Below, piece by piece: positions 35,936-46,910 of a stretch of DNA of 64,000 bases. Source of the DNA: Ashinkailepas kermadecensis (taxonomy: Eukaryota; Arthropoda; Thecostraca; Neolepadidae); assembly GCA_034440615.1 (NCBI GenBank), contig JAOTOM010004755.1, positions 132,001 to 196,000 of the forward strand. Direction: 5' to 3'. The notes under the pieces were generated by a model that was given only the letters and a program-made list of their open reading frames with translations, did no database searches and was not told the origin of the DNA. Made by a program: the position numbers and the translations under genes. The first letter of the stretch is position 1; every line of letters begins with the position of its first letter.

Positions 35936-37144
35936 AATGCAAATGTGGAAATGGAATATTAAGTGTTCGGAAGCAACGCATAACAAGCTAAAATGTATCC
36001 CCGCCTGGGTGTAATTGCCCAACCAAATTATCAAATTTTATATTTGAAACTACCATCACTGTGCATGTAGTGTGAGCTTTCCAGACTTAGCTTCGGCCAG
36101 GGGATCTCAACATTGCGCACACGGACAGGTCAGAGGCGGATCCAGACATTTCCATGGCGACACTCGTCTGGGGGGGGGGGGGCACATTTCCTCGGAGGAC
36201 CACCGCTGCGAAAGTCACTGGAAGTGCGTATTTTCCTGAATGTCTGTTGAGAGGAGGGATGTGTGCACACGACCGTACTGAAAAGGGCACCGTTTACCCT
36301 CAACAGGGCGCATTTCCCCTCAGAGCAGCTTCTTCGGCTGAAAATTGAGCGAGGGTGTCGTTGCACTCTAGTATTCCCAGACAGGTGCTCCGGTCAGATG
36401 GGCGCCATCTTTCCATGGGGGAGGGACATACCCCAGTTCCCTCATGCATCCGCCCCTGGGGTAGTTGCACTCTTAAGGTATGCACAACAATACCCCTGAT
36501 AGCTGCCTAGCATAGGTGGAGGTTTCTGTAAAAAATATCAGGAGGGCACAATACATGCAGGCAATGGCCAGGTCCAAATGGATTGGGGGGAGGAGGGTAT
36601 CACATTAAGGTCCAATATTAGAAGTTGAGCTTATTGGAAGGGCACATCCAACACAGGGAGGGGGATGCCTCCGGAAGATCGTCTTCCCAGGCACTGCTGC
36701 GTCCGTAAGGCAAAACACTACATGAGGCAGATCGTCGGCATTCGGTAAGCAAACATTAGCATATTTCATGTTTGTTTAGAAATATTCACCATGCCACATC
36801 TCAGCAACACAATCAGACGTTTATAAATGTGCCGCACATGGATACCTACACGGGAGTGCTTAGTTCGTTGGAAGGAGGCTTCTCTTGAATTTTCGTAATC
36901 CATGCCTTTTCTCGAATTTCTCGATCGGGAACTTATCCCCACCTGCTCCGCTGGATGTAGTGACACAGCAAATACCCATCCCATAAAATGGTTCCTGACA
37001 TATTACCCGTGAACTGTTAAAAACCAGCATGAACAGCCCATCAACACAAACTCAATGCGTTAGCGGGCCGCAGCCTCCCGCCTTTCGTGTCACACCCGCC
37101 TGGACTGCCATCTGGTGGCAGGAACTCCGCAATGTCTCCCATTG
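35936..37144. other. Intergenic; dispersed GGCGGAT-type blocks, no gene
   Basis: 36125-36470 contains a pair of GGCGGATCCAG-type blocks in opposite orientation. Open frames here are short and unrecognised. Confidence 0.4.
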
Positions 37145-37639
37145 GTGGGAAGCTGACGTAATATTTGGAGGACCATCACTTGCTAGACCAAGGTCAATTT
37201 GGCTTCCATCATGGACGTTCTGTAGATGATCACCTCTTGCTGACATACAAGACTGTCTTCCTGTCTAGATGAAGGCTTATATGGTGGATGTAATTTTCTT
37301 TGATTTATCATGGACATTTGATGTTAATCATGCTCTGCTGCTCACAAAACTGAGAGCTCTTGGACTTTCAGAGATAATCCTCATGGATGCAAAATTGTAT
37401 CTGTGGTGGGAAATGAATGCGTTTATCTCTGGCTCTTCCAGCAAGCCAAATGAAGTTTGGCATGGAGCACCCCAGGACGCTGTACTAGGTCCTGTGTTAT
37501 TCTTGATTTACATTAATTATGTACCTCATGGTATACACTCCAAGTTCAAGGTTTTTGCAAATGACCAAAATATATGCAACAAACTGAAGTACAAATCTAT
37601 CACAGACCTACTGGCTGGTATTTCACAGGGCCACATAGC

Positions 37640-37724
37640 CACATCTCCCGCGGCCAATCGGCGTCAGAGATTGGTGACGCTACATGACTCAACGGTCGAC
37701 GTGTCGTAAAGAACCCAATAACCA
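37640..37724 (+). mobile_element. SINE family 1, 3' part only, inside the LINE
   Basis: GGCCAATCGGCGTCAGAGAT, GACTCAACGGTCGACGTGTC and the AACCCAATAACCAATG tail replace LINE sequence after the LLAGISQG stretch. Confidence 0.85.
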
Positions 37725-38230
37725 ATGCTGCCAAGTCATGGGGACTAGCAATGAACCCCAACAAATGTGCAGTTCTTAAAGCACACTGTGGCTTGCATGA
37801 CTGGAATAATCTAGGCCCTAATGCACCTTATTATCTAGATGTAATTCAGGAATCTTTGTGGAGATGCATACTGACCTGGCCATCACAGTACACAGAAACT
37901 TGCATTTCCATCAATACATTGCTGGTATTGTACAACAAGCTAGACTGTCTAGCCGGCAACTTACTAAGTTCTAATTTATGTTAATATTTCCTGAATTTAT
38001 GAAAACCATGTACATTACTCATGTCAGGCTTCTCTTGGAATTTTCCTTGCGCTTTTCGAATACAAGGTACATAGGTGATTTAAGGTGACTAGAGTCAGTA
38101 AGAAGGTTGACACGAACATAGAGGGGAGGGAAGATCTGTATTATGGTGCCAGATTGCAAAAACTATATTTGTACTCTGTGAAAGATAGACTGATTGAAAC
38201 CAACATTATCAAATGTTGGAAGGGTTTTCA

Positions 38231-39131
38231 TGGCATGGGAGGGAAGGCATACGCGAGATGAATACCTCGGTTTTTATTTGCCTTTAACACATAGTCATCA
38301 TCAGGCCACAGAGACGCAATGCTTTTTCTTGAGCACAAAATGATAGACCTGCCTAACACCTGATCGCTGACACAAAGTGACCCTCATGTAGGTTTAGGGT
38401 CGAGTTGAGTTGTTTCGATGCTTGATGTTATTCAATACATGTCAGTTGTTCCGAAGTACAATTGCGTCGCTACGCGCAAATAAATCCGTGGGTGACCTAT
38501 CAGTAATCGGTGAACCGGAAATTCGTGAAGGTTGTTAAGGGAAACTATTTCGCCAGAACTACATTAAAAAATGTATTAATGTTTTTTTTTTCTTAGGAAA
38601 AGTTTTCCCATCATGTGTCTGTTATTTGTGTACCTCATGTAGCTTTCTAATGGAAGAAAGCTTACACGAATTCGTCCTACCCAGAAAACGAAAAAGTCAA
38701 GACGAGCGGACGGCTATATCGGATATTTATAAGGACGCATTTTTTTTCATCGTAACCATGCCCACTTTTATTTTATATGTCCATTTGATCAATTGGGCTA
38801 GGGGTCACGGGAGGTCGCGATGTCAAATGTAGGATATGTCAAAATTGTATCTCGGGAATGTTTCAGTTGATCCTTTTTCTTATCATTTGCCACCCTTTTT
38901 GTTTCTTATCGATGAAATATCCATTGACAAACCAACCCATGTTATTTGACCGAAAAATAATGCCGGAGGCTATAGCTCAAAAACCGTTCGTCGAATCGCG
39001 CTGAAATTTGCGCAGCCGTATTCATAGCCAAGGACTATCCTATGAGCAAATTTTGGTCTCAATTAACATTTATGGGGTGAAGTGCGTTGGTCGATCTGTT
39101 GTGGAACGCACCAGTTGCGATTCCAGCCACC
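38231..39131. other. Upstream of SETD2; promoter not identified
   Basis: AT-rich up to about 39050, then GC-rich. No TATA-like or initiator element I would defend. The 5' end of SETD2, including any upstream non-coding exon, may lie here. Confidence 0.35.
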
Positions 39132-39176
39132 ATGGTGAGGAGGCAGGAGGGTGTGACGGCTGCCGATGCTATGTAA
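39132..39176 (+). promoter_or_regulatory. Upstream ORF made by duplication of the SETD2 start region
   Basis: CCAGCCACCATGGTGAGGAG at 39123 duplicates CCAGCCGCCATGGTGAGGAG at 39216, 93 bp later. The upstream copy reads MVRRQEGVTAADAM and stops at TAA 39174. The main start reads MVRSQGVPAADA. Both have an excellent Kozak context, so the upstream ORF could capture ribosomes if it is transcribed. Confidence 0.6.
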
Positions 39177-39224
39177 TGTCATCCATGGGTGTTGACGACA
39201 GATGTGTGTGCGATTCCAGCCGCC

Positions 39225-42200
39225 ATGGTGAGGAGTCAGGGTGTGCCGGCTGCCGACGCAGCCGATGGTGGCGACACGGGCGGGCAGCCGGCCGCTGCCC
39301 ACCAGCGCACCACGCGAGCCTGCGCGCGGGCCACGCCTGCTGAGACCGCACGTGAGGCGCCGGCGTCGCCTCGTAACAGGCCGACCCCGACCACGGACCC
39401 GGCCACACGGGCGTCAGACGCAGACGACGCGTCCCGCTCCGCCGGCTCGCGGCGCAGTGCGCGGCTGACCGGCACGCCGGCTCTCGGTGACGCTACCCGG
39501 CTGGGCTCCCGAGCGAAAGCCAGCGCCACTCACGAGGCCGGCGTGTCTCCTAACGCGGCTGCCGAGGTCTCCGATAGACCTGCTGCGGCCACCAGAGCCA
39601 CCAGGAGGTCTGGAGCCACCCCTACCACGGCTTCTGATGTCCCTGATAAGCTTGACGCTGCTGCCAACGTATCTAATAAGCCTGACGCGGCTGCGGGCTT
39701 CTCGAATGAGCCTGTCGTAGTTACCAGAGCCACCAGGAGGTCCGGAGCCACCCCTATGGCGGCTTCCGGGGCCGCTAATAAGCCTGATGTCGCTTCCAAC
39801 GTATCTAATAAGCCTGACACTGCTGCGGGCTTCTCGAATGAGCCTGTCGTAGCTACAAGAGCCACCAGGAGGTCCGGAGCCATCCCTGTCGCAGCTTCCG
39901 AGATCGCTAATAAGCCTGACGCTGCTGCCAACGTCTCCAATAAGCCTGATGCGGATGTGGGCTTCTCGGATGAGCCTGTCGTAGTTACCAGAGCCATCAG
40001 GAGGTCCGGAGCCACTCCTATGACGGCTTCCGAGGTCGCTAATAAGCCTGACGGTGGTGCCAACGTCTCTAATAAGTATGACGCTGCCACCGACGTATCT
40101 AACCAGCCTGACGCGGCTGCGGGCTTCTCGAATGAGCCTGTCGTAGCTACAAGAGCCACCAGGAGGTCCGGAGCCATCCCTGTCACAGCTTCCGAGATCG
40201 CTAGTAAGCCTGATGCGACTGTGGGCTTCTCGAATGACGCTGTCGTAGTTACCAGAGCCACCAGGAGGTCCGGAGCCACCCCCATGACGGCTTCCGGGGT
40301 CGCTAATAAGCCTGACGGCGTTGCTGAGGTTTCCAATGAGCCTGGAACGACTTACGAGGCACATAATAAATCTGACACGACAACCAGAATCACCAGGCGG
40401 TTCGAATCCACCCCTGACGCTGCTGCCGACACATCCAGCAAGTCATGCACCAGCCTTGGAGCGGCTAGAGAAGCAGTCGGCAAGCCAACTGCTAGTCCAT
40501 GCGCAGTCACTCCCAATACGCACGGTACTGCTCCGGGAGTCTCAAGTCAAGCTGGTGCAATCCCTGAGTCTTCTAATAAGCCATACCTGGCTACCAGAGC
40601 GTCCAGGAGATCCGGAACGACCCCTAGCGCAGATTCGGAAGAATCCAGTGAGCCCGGGGCGACTGGTGGAGGCCTCCATAATACGGAGGAAGCTACTGGC
40701 GAAACTAGCAAGCCTGAATCGGATTCTGGGGCATTCAGCAAGCCTGACTCGACTACCAGTGCCACCAGGAGGCACAGCGCGGCTGCGGGGACCCCCGACA
40801 AGCCTGACACTGCTGCCAGGACCCTCAGGAAGCCTGGAGCTGCTGAAAGAGCGTCGAGGAAGCCTGACGCTGTTGAAGAGACCCCTGAAAAGTCTGATGT
40901 GGTGGACGGAATATCCTTGAAGTCGGGCGTGGCTACGAGGGCCGCCAGAAAGCCCGGCGCCGGTCATGACGCGACGGCCGGAGTCGTCGCGGGAGCCGTG
41001 GCCGACTCCACGCCGACCATCAGGTGTGGGTCGATCGATGATGTGTGTGCCGCCAGGAGACGATCTGCACGCGGTCAGACGAGCGAGACGGCCTCAGGCG
41101 TCACGTGCGGCCCGCTAACCGCCGACAAAGCGGCGGCCGGCCCGCCACCGCCCGGCGAACTTGCACTGAAGCCATCGCCGGCGACAGCACGGCTGAGGAC
41201 CAGTTCGAGGCGATCCGCTGCTGCTGCCACCGCCGCTGGCTCCGACTCGGCGGCCAGAACACCTGGGCGGCGGCGTGAGCCGGAACCTCCTCCTCCGGAC
41301 GAGGACGAGGACTCGTGCCAGTCGGACGAGCCGTTCGGCGGCTTCAGCTCGTCCTGTGGCGGTGACGACGCGCCTCCGGCCATGCGCCGCCTGCTGTTGC
41401 GCCTGCAGGCGGCGGAGCTGTCGGACGGCAGGCGGCGTCAGGCGCGCGCGCCGCCACCGTCCGTCAGCGAGACGGGAATTCACCGCGCAACGTCGCCTGT
41501 TTACGCTTCTGAGACGGCAGAGCGAGAGCGGGGAGGGGAAGCGCGACCGGGTGTCATCAGTCGAAGTGATGTTACTACACCGACTGGCGCGGGCTGGGAA
41601 TCCGATCCAGCAGACAGAGCGGACGGAGCGCGTAGGACGGCCGGAATTTGCGCCAGAAATCAGACCACGGATGTGGTAGATGCCAGTTCGAGATGGTTTC
41701 AGAAGCTTCCGGGCCCTTGTGCTGGCGGCAAGACTGACGTCGACGGCGCAGGGTGGAGATTGTCACCAGCTGTGGACGACTCGGCAGACCGGCCGAGTCA
41801 GTCGCCTACCACCCGCGCCTGCTGCCTCGCTTACCCTGTCCACAGCATAGATGCCGTTTATTCTAGGCACGTTGGAGCTGATGTGGCGGAAGATGAGCCC
41901 GTCCCAGAGCGTGTAAAGCACGCGTCGCCTGTGCACGTGGTCGTGCCGGAGGAGCCGGCGCCCGTCCATCAAGCGGCCAGCCACAGTGAGTCTGCGAGTC
42001 CGGCGCTGACCGCGTGCGAGCCGGCGCCGCTGTGCGCCGACGAGTCGTGGAGCCCGGCGGGAGGCGCGGCGGCGGCCTCCGACTCGCGCAGCTCGGCTCG
42101 GCTGGACTGGTCGGACGGCCGGTCGGACGGCCGCAGCTCGGTGCCGGCCGACGCCGGCCGCTCGCCAACCGCCTCGGCGGTGGGCGCGCCGCCGCCCGAC

Positions 42201-45200
42201 GCCGACGACAACGCGTGCAGCTTCCCGTCGCTGCCGTCGCGCGCGTCCGACTCGGACGAGAGCGGCGCCGCCGGCGCGACGGCGGGCGCGTCCGGGGACG
42301 CGTCGCGGCACGGCAGCGACGGCTACTGCGGCGGCGACGAGACGTCGCTGGAGCCGGAGCGGCGGCTGCGCGCGCGCCGTCCGGCCGCCGGCAGGTGGCG
42401 GCGAGTGGACGCCGCCGGCGCGGCCGGTCCGGACGGCTCCGACAGCGCGGTGCCGCTTCACGACTGGCCTGCGTCGCCGCCGTCGCCGCCGACGGGCGGG
42501 CGGTCCCCGCCGGGGCCCGGCGGCGACGCACCCGTGGCCGCCAGCCGGGTGTGGCGGCTCGGGCGTACCGGGCGGCAGGAGGACTCGCCACCCACCGCCC
42601 GCCTCGCCGATACAGATGCTCTGGAGGAGGTCGGCACGCGAGCCACGTCCTCGCCACGGCAGACGTCGCCCACCGAGGACGCCGGCGCGGACGTTTCGAC
42701 CTCCTCCGCTCAGGATACCACCGCCTCGCTGCCGATGCGCCGGCCTTCCCCTGCGCCGCCGTTCGTCGTCGACATTCAGCCGCCCACGCCCCCGCAGTCG
42801 GCGCGCGACGCGGCCAGCTCGGAGTGCCGAGCCGCCACACAATCTGAGCATGTCCGCCGCGCCGCTGCCGACGAGCAGGTGCAGTCGGACGTCGATGACG
42901 GCCCGTTCTTTGGATGGTCGGCGGCCAGCCTCGGCCTGCGCTCGCCAGCCATGGACGAGTTCACCCCCAGCTGCGGTGCAGGGTCGCGCCGACAAGACTC
43001 TCGACGGCTCGGCGCGACAGCCGGCAGCAGCAGCAGCCAGTGTGCGACACCGACCGCTTCCAGCATGAAGCCGAGTGGAGAAATATCCAAGCTGGCAGCT
43101 GGGAATGTGGAGTTGCTGAAGCGCGGCCCAGTCGCCGCGCCCGCACGGTTGACCAGTGGGCGAGGTCGTCAGGTGGAGGCGGTTCGGAGCTCCGACGGTA
43201 GCAGCTCTGCACAAAACCAAGTCACGTCTGGTGTGAAATCTGTTCCGAAGATGTCGCAGCAACCGAAGGGCTTGGATGTCTCAGATAGGAAGAATCGACA
43301 TACAGGATCGTATTCGGGGTCCTCTAATGTCACGAGTTCGAAACCAGATGTGGACTCGTCTCGATCACCAGATCGGAGGGGTCGACAACCAGCTAAATAC
43401 AAGCGTTCCACAAATATAAAGATTAGATGGCCCACCGATGATTCGGGTTCTTCGAGTCAGAAGAATTGTGGGGCCCCTGGTGAATTCGAGGGTTCATCAG
43501 ATTTGAAGACTCAGCATCCCAACGGTGAATCTGGTCTCTCAGATCCGAAGAAGTTTAAGGTAGGGAGGAAGACGAGTTTCTCAGGTCAGAAAAAGTATCA
43601 GGTAGGGAAGGATTCTAGTCCCTCAGGACAGAAGCAGTCTAAGATAGGAAGTAGCCTAAGTTCCTCAGGTCAGAAGAAGTCTAAGGTAGGGAAGGATTGT
43701 GGTTTCTCGGAGCAAAGACATTCTAAGGTAGAGGAGGACCTTGGTTCCTCAGGTCAGAAGAAGTCTGAGTTTGGGAAGGACTCCGGTCCCTCAAGGCAGA
43801 AACAGTCTAAGGTGAGAAAGGACTTGGGCTCCTCAGATCAGAAGAAGTCTAAGGGAGGAAAACACTCTAGTTTTTCGGAACGGAAGCATTCTAAGGAAGA
43901 AAGGTACTTCGGTTCCTCAGGTCAGAAGAAGTCTAAGGTAGGGAAGGACTCTAGTTACTCGGAGCAGAAGCATTCTACGGTAGAAAAGGATTTCGGTTCC
44001 TCAAGTCGCAAGAAGCACGTGGTAGGGAAGGACTCTGGTTGCCCAGAGCAGAAACATTCTAAGGTAGAACAGAATTTTGGTTCCTCAAGTCAGAAGAAGT
44101 CTGATTTGGGGAAGGACTCTGGTCCCCCAAGGCAGAAACAGTCTAAGATAGGAAAGGACTTTGGTTCCTCAGATCAGAAGAAGTCTAAGGTGGGGAAGGA
44201 CTCTGGTTACTCTGAGCATAAGTCTAAGGTAGAAAAACACTTTGGTTCCTCAAGTCAGAAGAAGTCTGAGGTAGGAAAGCACTCTGGTTACTCAGAGCAG
44301 AAGCATTCTAAGATAGACAAGGAGTTTGGTTCCTCAGGTCAGAAGTCTAATGTAAGGGACTCAGGCTCTTCAGGTCAGAAGAAGTCGTCGGTAGCGAAGG
44401 ATTCTGGGTCTTCTGGTGAGAGGAAGTCCAAGATAGTGAAGGTCCCTAGGTCCTCAAATCAGAAGTCCAAGGTTGGGAGCGGCACGAGTTCCTCTGATCG
44501 GAAGAGGTCGAAGGTAGTCGGGGACCTGAATTCCTCAGATCAGAGACACCCCAAAATTCAGCACCCGAAGAGTGTGCTTTCTGATGCCAAGTCACGTGAC
44601 AGCAGGGTGCCGCAGCCGACGGTTGCTCACAAGGCTTACTCGGGCTCCGCTGATCGCAATGGTTCACAACTGCTGAAACCCCCGATTGGGGTTGATTCTG
44701 GATCTAAAGTTGCGCAACTTTTCAAACATTCCTTCTGGATAGAAAATGTATCCAAAATTCCGCTGCCAGGCGAGGTTTTGCCGGACGAAAGGTATCCCCC
44801 GGAAGGTCAGCGAGAGGAAACAAAGCCATACAGACATAGTTCGGCTTCAAAGGCGGTCCCCACCGACCGCGCTACCACAGACTTATCAGCACAGCCTCCG
44901 GACGTCCCGGGTGTGGCTAGTTGCGTCCGCGCCACCACAGACTCAGCAGTGAAAGACAAGTATCACGTACACTCCGAGTCTAACAGCTCACAGCCCCCAG
45001 CTGTGGCTAGCCGCGTCCTCGCTACCACAGACCTAACAGTGAAAGACAAGCATCACGTACACTCCGAGCCTAACAGCTCACAGCCCCCAGCTGTGGCTAG
45101 CCGCGTCCTCGCTACCACAGACCTAGCGGTGAAAGACAAGCATCACGTACACTCGGAGTCTAACAGCTCACAGCCCCCAGCTATGGCTAGCCGCGTCCTC

Positions 45201-46910
45201 GCTCCCACAGACCTGGCGGTGAAAGACAAGCATCACGTACACTCCGTGTCTAACAGCTCACAGCCCCCAGCTGTGGCTAGCCGCATCCTCTCTACCACAG
45301 ACCTAGCGGTGAAAGACAAGCATCACGTACACTCCGAGTCTAACAGCTCACAGCCCCCAGCTATGGCTAGCCGCTTCCTCGCTACTACAGACCTAGCGGT
45401 GAAATACAAGTATGACGTGCACTCCGAGCCTAACAGCTCACAGCCCCCAGACGCCCTAGCTGGGGCTAGCTTTGCTCTAAAGAACAATGCGATGGAGCAA
45501 GCTAAGACGGATCCGGGCACCAGTGTCGGCCCACGGGAGAACGAAGCCACGACAGCGTCGGATCCAGACACCAGTGTCGGCCCACGGGAGAGTGAAGTCA
45601 TTACCAAGGCGGGTCGGAGCACCAGTATTAGCCCACGGGAGGGTAAAGTCATGACCAAGGCGGATTCAAACACCAGTGTCGGCCCACGCGAGGATGAAGT
45701 CACGATCAAGGCGGATCCAGGCACCAGTATCGGCCCACAGGAGGGCGAAGTCACGACCGCTTCGGATCCAGACACCAGTGTCGATCCACGGGACGGTGCA
45801 GTCACTATAACGGCGGATCCAGGCACCAGTGTCGGCCCACTGGATGGTGAAGTCATATCCGCGGCGGATCCGGGCACCAGTGTCGGCCCACGAGATGGCG
45901 AAGTCACGACCGCCGCGGATCCAAACACCAGTGTCGGCCCACGGGAGAGTGAAGTCACGACCAAAGCGGATCCAGGCACCGGTGTCGGACCACGGGACGG
46001 CGAAGCCACGACAGCAGCGGATCCAGACACCAGTGTCGGCCCACGGGAGAGTGAAGTCACGACCAAAGCGGATCCAGGCACCGGTGTCGGACCACGGGAC
46101 GGCGAAGCCACGACAGCAGCGGATCCAGACACCAGTGTCGGCCCACGAGAGAGTGAAGTCACGACCAAGGCGGATCCAGGCACCAGTGTTGGCTCACGGG
46201 AGGGTGAAGCCACGACAGCAGCATATCCAGACACCAGTGCCAACCCACGGGAGAGTGAAGTCACGACCAAAACGGATCCAGACACCAGTGTCGGCCCAGG
46301 GGAGGGTGAAGTCATGACCAATACGGATTCAGACACCAGTGTCGGCCCAGGGGAGGGTGAAGTCATGGCCAAGACGGATCCAGACACCAGTGTCGGCCCA
46401 GGGGAGGGTGAAGTCATGACCAAGACGGATCCAGACACCAGTGTCGGCCCAGGGGAGGGTGAAGTCATGACCAAGACGGATCCAGACACCAGTGTCGGCC
46501 CAGGGGAGGGTGAAGTCATGACCGCGGCGGATCCAGACACCAGTGTCGGCCCAGGGGAGGGTGAAGTCATGACCGCGGCGGATCCAGACACCAGTGTCGG
46601 CCCAGGGGAGGGTGAAGTCATGGCCAAGACGGATCCAGACACCAGGAGTCCACTGCGCCAACACACCGGTGCGACTGACGCCAACAGTAAATCGGACATC
46701 GATGCGAACCGATCTGAGGAGCCTCCAGAGACTCGACAGGAGCCCTCTTCCAAGGCTCAGACGAAGCCGCAGGATGGTGGGACGGGGAGCCAGTGTGTAG
46801 AGAATAGTGCCGCCAAGCCTGAGACTTCATCAGCGAAGGCCGTCAAGCCGAAGACTTCGGACACTCGAATAAACATCGCCAAGATAGAGAGAAAGCTCAG
46901 AAGCTACCAG
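39225..46910 (+). CDS. SETD2: SETD2 exon 1, giant disordered N-terminal exon (2562 codons)
   Basis: An uninterrupted 7686-nt frame, rich in Ser, Thr, Ala, Pro and charged residues, with four families of protein repeats. The start is the first in-frame ATG after the TAA at 39174, in context CAGCCGCCATGG. The donor is CTACCAG|GTGAGA, phase 0, and the frame stops four codons later if unspliced. The human N-terminal region is also long and disordered but shorter than this. Upstream exons cannot be excluded. Confidence 0.9.

Larger units (their letters stand above)
34130..38230 (+). pseudogene. LINE (same family as 27180-29700), split by about 2.7 kb of later sequence
   Basis: 34130-34460 encodes the linker (LQSIEIAEADVL) and a finger block (CPVRLISVPSKIIE). 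The frame resumes near 37150 with palm (AYMVDVIFFDLSWTFDVNHA, LGPVLFLIYINY) and thumb (MNPNKCAVLKAHCG, to about 38150). The catalytic box reads FANDQ, so it is dead. The interval 34460-37150 holds other repeats, and a SINE tail lies at 37640-37724. Confidence 0.75.

Noticed and set aside
41763..43262. Minus-strand frame of 499 codons inside SETD2 exon 1
   Set aside because: GC-rich antisense shadow of a coding exon, Arg-rich and without domains.
45323..46753. Minus-strand frame of 476 codons
   Set aside because: Antisense of the 17- and 30-codon SETD2 repeats.
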